Assembly: GCA_025757685.1 (NCBI GenBank)
Contig: CP107220.1
Location: 769,501-833,500 of the forward strand
DNA length: 64,000 nt
Source of the DNA: Oscillospiraceae bacterium
GTDB taxonomy: Bacteria; Bacillota; Clostridia; Oscillospirales; Acutalibacteraceae
Reading direction: 5' to 3'
Positions 41,791 through 50,194 of the stretch are shown in pieces; within the stretch, counting starts at the first letter, position 1; every line of letters begins with the position of its first letter. Below the pieces are notes generated by a model. It was not told where the DNA came from. It was given only the letters and a program-made list of their open reading frames with translations, and searched no databases. The translations under genes and the position numbers were made by a program.

Positions 41791-43710
41791 ATGAAAATAA
41801 TCAATATTGGAATTCTTGCCCATGTAGACGCTGGAAAGACGACCTTGACGGAGAGCCTGCTATATGCCAGCGGAGCCATTTCAGAACCGGGGAGCGTCGA
41901 AAAAGGGACAACGAGGACGGACACCATGTTTTTGGAGCGGCAGCGTGGGATTACCATTCAAGCGGCAGTCACTTCCTTCCAGTGGCACAGATGTAAAGTC
42001 AACATTGTGGATACGCCCGGCCACATGGATTTTTTGGCGGAGGTGTACCGCTCTTTGGCTGTTTTAGATGGGGCCATCTTGGTGATCTCCGCTAAAGATG
42101 GCGTGCAGGCCCAGACCCGTATTCTGTTCCATGCCCTGCGGAAAATGAACATTCCCACCGTTATCTTTATCAACAAGATCGACCAGGCTGGCGTTGATTT
42201 GCAGAGCGTGGTTCAGTCTGTTCGGGATAAGCTCTCCGCCGATATTATCATCAAGCAGACGGTGTCGCTGTCCCCGGAAATAGTCCTGGAGGAAAATACC
42301 GACATAGAAGCATGGGATGCGGTCATCGAAAATAACGATAAATTATTGGAAAAGTATATCGCAGGAGAACCAATCAGCCGGGAAAAACTTGTGCGGGAGG
42401 AACAGCGGCGGGTTCAAGACGCCTCCCTGTTCCCGGTCTATTATGGCAGCGCCAAAAAGGGCCTTGGCATTCAACCGTTGATGGATGCGGTGACAGGGCT
42501 GTTCCAACCGATTGGGGAACAGGGGAGCGCCGCCCTATGCGGCAGCGTTTTCAAGGTGGAGTATACAGATTGCGGCCAGCGGCGTGTCTATCTACGGCTA
42601 TACAGCGGAACGCTGCGCCTGCGGGATACGGTGGCCCTGGCCGGGAGAGAAAAGCTGAAAATCACAGAGATGCGTATTCCATCCAAAGGGGAAATTGTTC
42701 GGACAGACACCGCTTATCCGGGTGAAATTGTTATCCTTCCCAGCGACAGCGTGAGGTTAAACGATGTATTAGGGGACCCAACCCGGCTCCCTCGTAAAAG
42801 GTGGCGTGAGGACCCCCTCCCCATGCTGCGGACGTCGATTGCGCCGAAAACGGCAGCGCAAAGAGAACGGCTGCTGGACGCTCTTACGCAACTTGCGGAT
42901 ACTGACCCGCTTTTGCGCTGCGAGGTGGATTCCATCACCCATGAGATCATTCTTTCTTTTTTGGGCCGGGTGCAGTTGGAGGTTGTTTCCGCTTTGCTGT
43001 CGGAAAAATACAAGCTTGAAACAGTGGTAAAGGAACCCACCGTCATTTATATGGAGCGGCCGCTCAAAGCAGCCAGCCACACCATCCATATCGAGGTGCC
43101 GCCCAACCCGTTTTGGGCATCCATCGGACTGTCTGTTACACCACTCCCGCTTGGCTCCGGTGTACAATACGAGAGCCGGGTTTCGCTGGGATACTTGAAC
43201 CAGAGTTTTCAAAACGCTGTCAGGGATGGTATCCGTTACGGGCTGGAGCAGGGCTTGTTCGGCTGGAACGTAACGGACTGTAAGATTTGCTTTGAATACG
43301 GGCTTTATTACAGTCCGGTCAGCACGCCGGCGGACTTCCGCTCATTGGCCCCGATTGTATTGGAACAGGCATTGAAGGAATCAGGGACGCAACTGCTGGA
43401 ACCTTATCTCTCCTTCACCCTCTATGCGCCCCGGGAATATCTTTCCAGGGCTTATCATGATGCACCGAAATACTGTGCCACCATCGAAACGGTCCAGGTA
43501 AAAAAGGATGAAGTTGTCTTTACTGGCGAGATTCCCGCCCGCTGTATACAGGCATACCGTACTGATCTGGCCTTTTACACCAACGGGCAGAGCGTATGCC
43601 TTACAGAACTGAAAGGGTATCAGGCCGCTGTCGGCAAGCCAGTCATCCAGCCCCGCCGTCCAAACAGCCGCCTGGACAAGGTGCGCCATATGTTTCAGAA
43701 GGTAATGTAA
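41791..43710 (+). CDS. tet(W): tetracycline resistance ribosomal protection protein Tet(W)
   Basis: 639 residues, the exact length of Tet(W). It is an EF-G-like GTPase that removes tetracycline from the ribosome. G motifs are AHVDAGKTT at 10-18, 'VDTPGHMDF' and 'FINKIDQ'. As far as I remember the reference Tet(W), the two are nearly identical, with scattered substitutions, mainly after residue 200, so a mosaic allele is possible. Start follows AAGGGAGGACAATC. It is regulated by the leader upstream. Confidence 0.95.
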   Translation: MKIINIGILAHVDAGKTTLTESLLYASGAISEPGSVEKGTTRTDTMFLERQRGITIQAAVTSFQWHRCKVNIVDTPGHMDFLAEVYRSLAVLDGAILVISAKDGVQAQTRILFHALRKMNIPTVIFINKIDQAGVDLQSVVQSVRDKLSADIIIKQTVSLSPEIVLEENTDIEAWDAVIENNDKLLEKYIAGEPISREKLVREEQRRVQDASLFPVYYGSAKKGLGIQPLMDAVTGLFQPIGEQGSAALCGSVFKVEYTDCGQRRVYLRLYSGTLRLRDTVALAGREKLKITEMRIPSKGEIVRTDTAYPGEIVILPSDSVRLNDVLGDPTRLPRKRWREDPLPMLRTSIAPKTAAQRERLLDALTQLADTDPLLRCEVDSITHEIILSFLGRVQLEVVSALLSEKYKLETVVKEPTVIYMERPLKAASHTIHIEVPPNPFWASIGLSVTPLPLGSGVQYESRVSLGYLNQSFQNAVRDGIRYGLEQGLFGWNVTDCKICFEYGLYYSPVSTPADFRSLAPIVLEQALKESGTQLLEPYLSFTLYAPREYLSRAYHDAPKYCATIETVQVKKDEVVFTGEIPARCIQAYRTDLAFYTNGQSVCLTELKGYQAAVGKPVIQPRRPNSRLDKVRHMFQKVM

Positions 43711-43760
43711 AGATACATAATCGTCAAGACGGCAACAATCAGAAGTTATGGAGGGTAACA

Positions 43761-44528
43761 ATGGAATATAGTAAGGAAGATTTAATGGAAGCAAAAAAGC
43801 AAATTTGGGGAGTGGGAGAGAACATGGGAACAGAGGAAAGTAAAAAAATCTGGGAGGAGAACGCACAATTTTGGGATAATGCAATGGGTGACGAATCTAA
43901 TGAATTTCACAGAGAGGTAGTGCGTCCCAAAGTAACGGAACTTCTATCTCCTAATCCTGCGGATTACATTTTGGATATTGCGTGTGGCAATGGAAATTAT
44001 TCTTCGTATCTTGCACAAAGAGGCGCTTCGGTTGTCGCTTTTGATTACAGCAAAAAAATGATAGAATTGGCTAAAAGACGGCAATCACAATATGCAAAAC
44101 AAATTGAATTTTGTGTGGCGGATGCGACCGATAGAAAAAGTATATTAGAATTAAAAAGAAATCGAGCCTTTACGAAAGCAGTTTCTAATATGGCAATTAT
44201 GGATATTACGGATATTGAACCACTTCTTATGGCTGTTTATGAACTGTTGCAGGAAAGCGGAATTTTTGTCTTTGCAACGCAACACCCTTGTTTTGTCACG
44301 TTGACTGAAAAATATATGACACCGCACAGTTACTATGATATAGCGATTGAAGGGCAACCGAAAGAGCAGATTTATTATCATCGTTCCATACAAGATATTT
44401 TTAACCTTTGTTTTAGAGCTGGATTTGTCATTGATGGATTTTATGAAGAATGTTTTAAAACCAACAAAGAAATTCCTATGGTAATGATAGTAAGGCTTAA
44501 GAAGGTAAAACGTGATAGCTTAAAATAA
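43761..44528 (+). CDS. class I SAM-dependent methyltransferase (tet(W)-linked cargo)
   Basis: 255 residues from ATG 43761 after GGAGGGTAACA. The SAM-binding motif is 'ILDIACGNGNYS' and 'VAFDYSKKMIELAK'. The first 21 codons do not look like the rest; a second in-frame ATG at 43824 (after GGGAGAG) matches the usual family start (EENAQFWDNAMGDESN). So either start is possible. The gene is AT-rich compared with tet(W). Substrate unknown. Confidence 0.75.
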   Translation: MEYSKEDLMEAKKQIWGVGENMGTEESKKIWEENAQFWDNAMGDESNEFHREVVRPKVTELLSPNPADYILDIACGNGNYSSYLAQRGASVVAFDYSKKMIELAKRRQSQYAKQIEFCVADATDRKSILELKRNRAFTKAVSNMAIMDITDIEPLLMAVYELLQESGIFVFATQHPCFVTLTEKYMTPHSYYDIAIEGQPKEQIYYHRSIQDIFNLCFRAGFVIDGFYEECFKTNKEIPMVMIVRLKKVKRDSLK

Positions 44529-44568
44529 ATTCAAGTTTGTCGGGTAAATAGCAAATCCAGCCGAGCCA

Positions 44569-44610
44569 GTCAACGGTCAAGATGAACGGCGCATATGCGC
44601 AGCCGTTGAC
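44569..44610. repeat. long inverted repeat before the mobilisation module
   Basis: GTCAACGG at 44569-44576 pairs with CCGTTGAC at 44603-44610, and a perfect palindrome GCGCATATGCGC sits inside at 44589-44600. It falls at the junction of AT-rich cargo and GC-rich mobilisation genes. Confidence 0.55.
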
Positions 44611-44699
44611 AGCCCCGCCCGCCTTTGCTGGTAGGCAATCAAGGGGCGACAGCAAGAAGTGCCACCGCCCCGCACTATTATTCAGAAAGGGGAATTTCC

Positions 44700-45122
44700 A
44701 TGACCGACCAGATAGCCTATCAAGAATATATCCAGCGCAGGTACAACGCCTTTTGCAAGACTGTTATCCGCTGTGCCGCCTTGGACAAGATTTTGAAGCT
44801 TAAACGGCAATGGGAACGGCAAGTTTCCCTTGACTATCTGATGAACGAGAAGTTTGTCCAGTTTGCCGCGTCGGAGCCGGACGAGGAATACCCATTTACC
44901 GTCTGCGGTCAGACCGTCCTGCTCTGCAACGCCGCCCTTGCCGACGCGATCTCTGTTTTGCCGGAGCAGACGCGGGAAGAAATCCTGCGCTATTACTTTC
45001 TGCGCCAGCCGCAGCGCGTGATCGGCGCGTGTATTGGCCGGTCACGCAGCACAGCGGGGCGGCATATCCAGCTTGCCTTGCAGCGGCTACGCGAAGAAAT
45101 GGGGGTGAGCCGGTATGAGTAG
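44700..45122 (+). CDS. sigma-70-family sigma factor of a mobile element
   Basis: 140 residues. The C-terminal third carries a region-4 helix-turn-helix ('VIGACIGRSRSTAGRHIQLAL', about residues 107-127). Small sigma-like proteins of this kind are common in Firmicutes mobilisable and conjugative elements, where they may activate element genes. The start follows AAAGGGGAATTTCC. It overlaps the next gene by eight bases. Confidence 0.8.
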   Translation: MTDQIAYQEYIQRRYNAFCKTVIRCAALDKILKLKRQWERQVSLDYLMNEKFVQFAASEPDEEYPFTVCGQTVLLCNAALADAISVLPEQTREEILRYYFLRQPQRVIGACIGRSRSTAGRHIQLALQRLREEMGVSRYE

Positions 45123-45327
45123 ACTTCTCCCCTATGAAACAATCCTCAAAGCCCGTGAGGGCGACCCAGAAGCCGTGAACGCTGTCCTGCTCCACTACGC
45201 CGGATATATCCGCTATTTCTCAAAAGTGAACGGGCAGGTCAACGCCGAGGTGGAGGACTATGTAAAGCAGCGGTTAATTGACTGTCAATTCAAGTTCCGG
45301 CTTGACGAACCACCGGACAAGTCATAA
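45115..45327 (+). CDS. small helix-turn-helix protein of a mobile element
   Basis: 70 residues (LLPYETILKAREGDPEAVNAVL...). This matches the short HTH proteins found next to the sigma-like gene in many gut Firmicutes elements. It starts inside the sigma-like gene at GTGAGCCGGT-ATG. It is probably a regulator. Confidence 0.78.
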   Translation: MSRLLPYETILKAREGDPEAVNAVLLHYAGYIRYFSKVNGQVNAEVEDYVKQRLIDCQFKFRLDEPPDKS

Positions 45328-45364
45328 AAACTGAATACCAGCCGCCACCGACGCGGCCAGCGAA

Positions 45365-45402
45365 AGCAGTAAGTCTTGAAAAAGATTTACTGCTTTTTTT
45401 GT
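45365..45402 (+). terminator. intrinsic terminator after the regulatory pair
   Basis: AGCAGTAA at 45365-45372 pairs with TTACTGCT at 45387-45394, followed by seven T. Confidence 0.85.
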
Positions 45403-45917
45403 TGTCCGGCTCCGCTCCCGGCCATTTTGCCCCCTGCCGGTTGTAGTAGTAAGCGAGGAGGGAATTTTTCTGCCCTGGTGTTTGGCATTTGGAGCATTTA
45501 CCCGTAGTAGAGGGCAAAGAGAAAGGATTTCTCCAACACCGGGTAGAAACCACTGCGTCCGGTGTCATTTTAGCGAAAGCGGGCAGGAATGCCCTTTACA
45601 GGATTAGTAGTAGCAGAAAAAGAGAAACAAACTTTTGTGGTTGCAGTTTTCCAAAAAAGTGGCGGACGGAAGTGAGAGAAAGTTTGCAGTCACGGAGAGC
45701 AAGATTCTACCGCAGTACCAAAATTCGCTTATCGCTCATTTTGCCCCTGCGGGAATCTTGTTGGGGAGTGCCTTCCCCAAACCCTGCTTATGCGGCTTAC
45801 GCCGCTGGAAAATCCCTCAAAATAATTTTTCGGATTTTTCAAAAACAGTTCCGCTTTACACCCTGTTTTTCTCCTATTAGTGAGAGGACACCACGCACAG
45901 CCGAAGGAGGTTTTACC
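45403..45917. other. non-coding region before mobC-relaxase, candidate oriT
   Basis: About 515 bp without a supported gene. It contains several small inverted repeats: GGGCA/TGCCC near 45580, GGGGA/TCCCC at 45763-45778 and GCGGC/GCCGC at 45792-45805. oriT usually lies directly upstream of mobC in such elements, so this is the likely place. No nick site could be assigned. An 81-codon ORF inside looks like chance. Confidence 0.4.
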
Positions 45918-46316
45918 ATGCGAAAACGATATAACACGCCGCACCGCAGCCGGGTAGTCAAGACACGCATGACCGAGGAAGAATACGCCGAGTTTGCGGA
46001 AAGGCTTTCTGCTTACAACATGAGCCAAGCCGAGTTTATCCGGCAAGCCATAACCGGGGCAGCCATACGCCCCATCATAACCGTTTCCCCCGTCAATGAC
46101 GAGTTGCTTGCCGCTGTCGGGAAGCTGACCGCCGAATACGGCAGGATCGGCGGCAACTTAAACCAGATAGCCCGGACGCTGAACGAGTGGCACAGCCCCT
46201 ACCCGCAGCTTGCCGGGGAGGTACGGGCGGCGGTTTCCGACCTTGCTGCCCTAAAGTTTGAAGTCTTGCAGAAAGTGGGTGACGCTGTTGGCAACATTCA
46301 AACATATCAGCTCTAA
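45918..46316 (+). CDS. mobC: mobilisation protein MobC
   Basis: 132 residues from ATG 45918, with AAGGAGGTTTTACC upstream. It has an N-terminal ribbon-helix-helix ('KTRMTEEEYAEFAERLSAY') and 'GGNLNQIARTLN', the MobC signature. It helps the relaxase bind and open oriT. The relaxase gene starts inside its 3' end. Confidence 0.88.
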   Translation: MRKRYNTPHRSRVVKTRMTEEEYAEFAERLSAYNMSQAEFIRQAITGAAIRPIITVSPVNDELLAAVGKLTAEYGRIGGNLNQIARTLNEWHSPYPQLAGEVRAAVSDLAALKFEVLQKVGDAVGNIQTYQL

Positions 46317-47910
46317 AAATGCGGACTATGGCGCAGCGGAAGCCTATCTCACATTTGAGCATGACGAGTTTACCATGAAGCCCACCCTTGATGAAAACGG
46401 GCGGCTGATACCGAGGGAGGATTACCGCATTTCTTCCCTCAACTGTGGGGGCGAGGATTTCGCTGTTGCCTGTATGCGGGCTAATCTCCGCTATGAGAAA
46501 AACCAAAAACGGGAAGATGTGAAAAGCCACCACTATATCATCAGCTTTGACCCACGGGACGGGACAGACAACGGCTTGACCGTAGACCGGGCGCAGGAGC
46601 TGGGCGAGCAGTTCTGTAAAGAGCATTTCCCCGGACACCAAGCCTTAGTCTGCACCCACCCGGACGGGCATAACCACAGCGGCAATATCCATGTGCATAT
46701 CGTCATCAACTCCCTGCGGATTTATGAAGTCCCGCTTCTGCCCTACATGGACAGACCAGCCGACACACGGGAGGGCTGCAAGCACCGCTGCACCAACGCC
46801 GCTATGGAATATTTCAAGAGTGAAGTCATGGAGATGTGCCACCGGGAGGGGCTTTACCAAATCGACCTCCTAAGCGGCAGCAAGGAACGGATAACCGAAC
46901 GGGAATACTGGGCGGCAAAGAAAGGACAGCTTGCCCTTGATAAAGAGAACGCTGTCAGAGAAGCCGCAGGACAGCCGACCAAGCCCACCAAGTTTGAAAC
47001 GGACAAGGCGAAGCTGCGCCGGACGATACGGCAGGCACTTTCCCAAGCTGGCAGCTTTGACGAATTTTCTTCCCTTTTGCTGCGGGAGGGTGTGACCGTC
47101 AAGGAGAGCCGGGGGCGGCTTTCCTACCTCACGCCGGACAGGACAAAGCCTATCACAGCCCGGAAGCTGGGGGACGATTTTGACAAGGCTGCTGTCCTTG
47201 TCCTGCTTACGCAGAACGCCCACAGAGCCGCCGAACAGAGCAAAGCCATACTCGAATACCCTGCCGCGGTTAAAAAGCTGTCACAAGGGGAAAAAACCAC
47301 AAAAACCACCCCGGCAGACAACACCTTGCAGCGCATGGTTGACCGGGAAGCCAAGCGAGCCGAGGGCAAGGGCGTGGGCTATGACCGCTGGGCGGCAAAG
47401 CACAACCTAAAGCAAATGGCAGCTACCGTTACCGCCTATCAGCAGTACGGCTTTTCTTCCCCGGAGGAACTGGACGAAGCCTGTTCTGCAGCCTATACCG
47501 CCATGCGGGAAAGCCTTACAGAGCTGAAGCAGATGGAAAAGACGCTGAACGGGAAAAAGGAGCTGCAACGGCAGGTGCTTGCCTATTCCAAGACCCGCCC
47601 TGTCCGGGACGGGCTGAAACAGCAGAAAAACGCCAAAGCAAAAGCAGCCTACCGTCAGAAGTACGAAAGCGACTTTATCATAGCAGACGCAGCCGCCCGC
47701 TATTTCAGGGAAAACGGCATTTCCAAGCTGCCGAGCTATAAAGCCCTGCAAGCAGAGATTGAAACCCTTATCCAAGAGAAAAACAGCGGCTACAACGATT
47801 ACCGGGCAAAACGGGAGGAATACCGCCGCTTACAGACTGTCAAGGGCAATATCGACCAGATTTTACACCGGGAGCGCAAGCCTGTGAAAAGGCAGGAACA
47901 GGAACGATAA
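46288..47910 (+). CDS. relaxase/mobilisation nuclease
   Basis: About 540 residues. The family start 'ATFKHISSKNADYGAAEAYL' points to TTG 46288 after GGGTGA; GTG 46279 and TTG 46258 are alternatives. The three-His metal site is in HPDGHNHSGNIHVHIVIN at about residues 120-140. The C-terminal half is Lys/Gln/Glu-rich and helical. It nicks oriT and leads the strand into a recipient. No type IV secretion or coupling protein is present, so a helper element is needed. Confidence 0.9.
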   Translation: MATFKHISSKNADYGAAEAYLTFEHDEFTMKPTLDENGRLIPREDYRISSLNCGGEDFAVACMRANLRYEKNQKREDVKSHHYIISFDPRDGTDNGLTVDRAQELGEQFCKEHFPGHQALVCTHPDGHNHSGNIHVHIVINSLRIYEVPLLPYMDRPADTREGCKHRCTNAAMEYFKSEVMEMCHREGLYQIDLLSGSKERITEREYWAAKKGQLALDKENAVREAAGQPTKPTKFETDKAKLRRTIRQALSQAGSFDEFSSLLLREGVTVKESRGRLSYLTPDRTKPITARKLGDDFDKAAVLVLLTQNAHRAAEQSKAILEYPAAVKKLSQGEKTTKTTPADNTLQRMVDREAKRAEGKGVGYDRWAAKHNLKQMAATVTAYQQYGFSSPEELDEACSAAYTAMRESLTELKQMEKTLNGKKELQRQVLAYSKTRPVRDGLKQQKNAKAKAAYRQKYESDFIIADAAARYFRENGISKLPSYKALQAEIETLIQEKNSGYNDYRAKREEYRRLQTVKGNIDQILHRERKPVKRQEQER

Positions 47911-48095
47911 AAACCGCCCCAAAATGTACCCGAACCTATACAGAACAAGGGGGCTGCCCCGTACCCTATCCGCAAATACCAAAGGATTTTTTAACGGGCT
48001 TATAGGGCAGAAAAAACCCGAAAATGATACCGAGATGATACAGAATTACCGCCGATACCGCCACACCAGCGGAAACGGCAGAAAGGAGCGCACCC

Positions 48096-48308
48096 ATGCC
48101 AAGAATGAGCAAGAAACGGCGGCTGGAATGGTCTTTTTTCCTGCGGCAAGTGAAAGTCGGGAATTCCACCTGCGATCGTATCACATACAATGACCTCTGC
48201 CGGGGCTGTACCCATAGCTGCAAGCAGAGCTTCCGGGCGGTTATCATACTCTGCCCCCACTACTACTCCAAACGCCGGAAAAAGGAGGACAGGGACAATG
48301 GCAGATAA
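48096..48308 (+). CDS. small Cys-rich mobile-element protein
   Basis: 70 residues with a basic start (MPRMSKKRRLEWSFF) and the cluster C-x8-C-x2-C-x3-C, suggesting a zinc knuckle. The ATG follows AAAGGAGCGCACCC. It sits between relaxase and replication genes and overlaps the next gene. Function unknown. Confidence 0.65.
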   Translation: MPRMSKKRRLEWSFFLRQVKVGNSTCDRITYNDLCRGCTHSCKQSFRAVIILCPHYYSKRRKKEDRDNGR

Positions 48309-49047
48309 CCGCAAGTATTACTACCTCAAGCTGAAAGAGAACTTTTTTGACAGCGACTCCATTGTGCTGCTGGAAGATATGAAAGACGGGATTTTATACT
48401 CCAATATCCTCTTGAAGCTGTACTTAAAATCGCTGAAAAACGGCGGGAAATTGCAGCTTGACGAGCATATCCCCTACACAGCGCAGATGATAGCGACACT
48501 GACCCGCCACCAGATAGGGACGGTTGAGAGGGCTTTAGAGATTTTCCGGCAGTTGGGGCTTGTGGAGCAGCTTGACAGCGGGGCTTTCTATATGACCGAC
48601 ATTGAGCTGATGATAGGACAGTCCTCTACCGAAGCCGAGCGGAAACGGGCTGCAAGACTGGAAAACAAGGCACTTTTACCGCCCCGGACAAAAGGCGGAC
48701 ATTTGTCCGACATTCGTCCACCAGAGATAGAGATAGAGTTAGAGAAAGAGATAGAGATAGAAAAAGAGAGAGAGGGAGAAACGGGACACCCCGCCCCCGC
48801 CGCTTATGGCAGATACAACAATGTGATACTGACCGATACAGAGCTTTCCGGGCTAAAAACAGAGTTGCCCGACAAGTGGGAGTATTATATTGACCGGCTT
48901 TCCTGCCATATCGCTTCCACCGGGAAACAGTACCACAGCCATGCAGCCACCATTTACAAGTGGGCGCAGGAGGACGCTGCCAAAGGCAAGGCTGCCCCGA
49001 AACAGGGCATACCCGATTATTCATGCAAGGAGGGCGAGAGCTTATGA
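48298..49047 (+). CDS. replisome organiser-like replication protein
   Basis: 249 residues from ATG 48298. The N-terminal domain (KYYYLKLKENFFDSDSIVLL) is the phage replisome-organiser type. A charged Glu/Ile/Lys repeat lies at about residues 143-162. A C-terminal domain follows ('YYIDRLSCHIASTGKQY'). With the downstream DnaC-like protein it probably restarts replication of the excised element. It overlaps both neighbours. Confidence 0.82.
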   Translation: MADNRKYYYLKLKENFFDSDSIVLLEDMKDGILYSNILLKLYLKSLKNGGKLQLDEHIPYTAQMIATLTRHQIGTVERALEIFRQLGLVEQLDSGAFYMTDIELMIGQSSTEAERKRAARLENKALLPPRTKGGHLSDIRPPEIEIELEKEIEIEKEREGETGHPAPAAYGRYNNVILTDTELSGLKTELPDKWEYYIDRLSCHIASTGKQYHSHAATIYKWAQEDAAKGKAAPKQGIPDYSCKEGESL

Positions 49048-49898
49048 AAAACGGAATTGAAGCTATGATTACGGACATTACAGCCACTACCGCCGAAGCG
49101 GAGGACTACACAGGCGAGGACGGGCTTTTATACTGCGGTAAGTGCCATACGCCCAAAGAAGCCTATTTTGCAGAGGGAAAGACTTGTTTCGGGCGTGACC
49201 GCCACCCGGCAGAGTGCGACTGCCAGCGGGCAGCCCGTGAAAAGCAGCAAGCCGCCGAAAGCCGACAGAAGCACCTTGAAAAAGTGGAGGACTTGAAACG
49301 CCGGGGCTTTACCGACCCTGCTATGCGGAACTGGACATTTGAGCATGACAACGGCAGAAACCCGCAGACCGAAACCGCCCGCTTTTATGTGGAGAGCTGG
49401 GAAACCATGCAGGCTGAAAATATCGGCTACCTGTTTTGGGGCGGCGTGGGGACGGGAAAAAGCTACCTTGCCGCCTGTATCGCCAACGCCCTTATGGAAA
49501 AAGAGGTTGCCGTCTGCATGACAAACTTTGCAACGATACTGGGTGACCTTGCCGCCAGCTTTGAGGGCAGGAACGAATATATTTCCCGCCTTTGCAGCTA
49601 CCCTCTGCTGATACTTGATGATTTCGGTATGGAGCGAGGAACAGAATACGGGCTGGAACAGGTTTACAGCGTGATTGACAGCCGTTACCGAAGCGGCAAG
49701 CCGCTGATCGCCACGACCAACCTCACGCTGGAGGAATTGCAGCACCCGCAGGACACGCCCCACGCCCGTATCTATGACAGGCTGACTTCCATGTGCGCCC
49801 CCGTCCGCTTCACGGGCAGCAACTTCCGAAAGGAAACCGCACAGGAAAAGCTGGAACGCTTAAAGCAACTGATGAAGCAGCGAAAGGAGAGCCTATGA
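49044..49898 (+). CDS. DnaC/IstB-like helicase-loader ATPase
   Basis: 284 residues from ATG 49044 after AAGGAGGGCGAGAG. An N-terminal four-Cys segment (CGKCH...CDCQ) is probably a zinc-binding part. Walker A is GGVGTGKSY near residue 133 and Walker B is LLILDDFG. It loads the replicative helicase. It overlaps both neighbours by four bases. Confidence 0.87.
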   Translation: MKNGIEAMITDITATTAEAEDYTGEDGLLYCGKCHTPKEAYFAEGKTCFGRDRHPAECDCQRAAREKQQAAESRQKHLEKVEDLKRRGFTDPAMRNWTFEHDNGRNPQTETARFYVESWETMQAENIGYLFWGGVGTGKSYLAACIANALMEKEVAVCMTNFATILGDLAASFEGRNEYISRLCSYPLLILDDFGMERGTEYGLEQVYSVIDSRYRSGKPLIATTNLTLEELQHPQDTPHARIYDRLTSMCAPVRFTGSNFRKETAQEKLERLKQLMKQRKESL

Positions 49899-50083
49899 CA
49901 GAAACGAAACAGACAAGCACCACCAAAACAGACCGCCGCCCGGACTGTGTGACGGAAATCCGCATGGGCAACTCCGTCCTTACCGTTTCCGGCTTCTTCA
50001 AGCAGGGCGCAACCGACACCGCAGCCGACAAGATGATGAAAGTGCTGGAAGCGGAAGCTGCTACACAAAAAACGGCGATTTGA
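49895..50083 (+). CDS. transposon-encoded TnpW-family protein
   Basis: 62 residues from ATG 49895 after AAAGGAGAGCC. The pattern 'EIRMGNSVLTVSGFFKQGATDTAADKM' (about 26-52) matches small TnpW proteins of Tn4451-like elements, of unknown role. It is always near the large serine recombinase in those elements. Confidence 0.8.
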   Translation: MTETKQTSTTKTDRRPDCVTEIRMGNSVLTVSGFFKQGATDTAADKMMKVLEAEAATQKTAI

Positions 50084-50194
50084 CCGACCATAAAGAAGCA
50101 GATTTGACGCTTTTGCCGCTATACAGACAGCCGCCCCATGTGGTACAATCAAGGTACGGAATAGTGGGGCTGGCTGTCGGAAACGGAGGATTTT

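Noticed and set aside
45635..45880. 81-codon ORF in the mobilisation upstream region
   Set aside because: No ribosome site, odd composition, and it covers the small inverted repeats expected of an oriT region; more likely conserved non-coding DNA.
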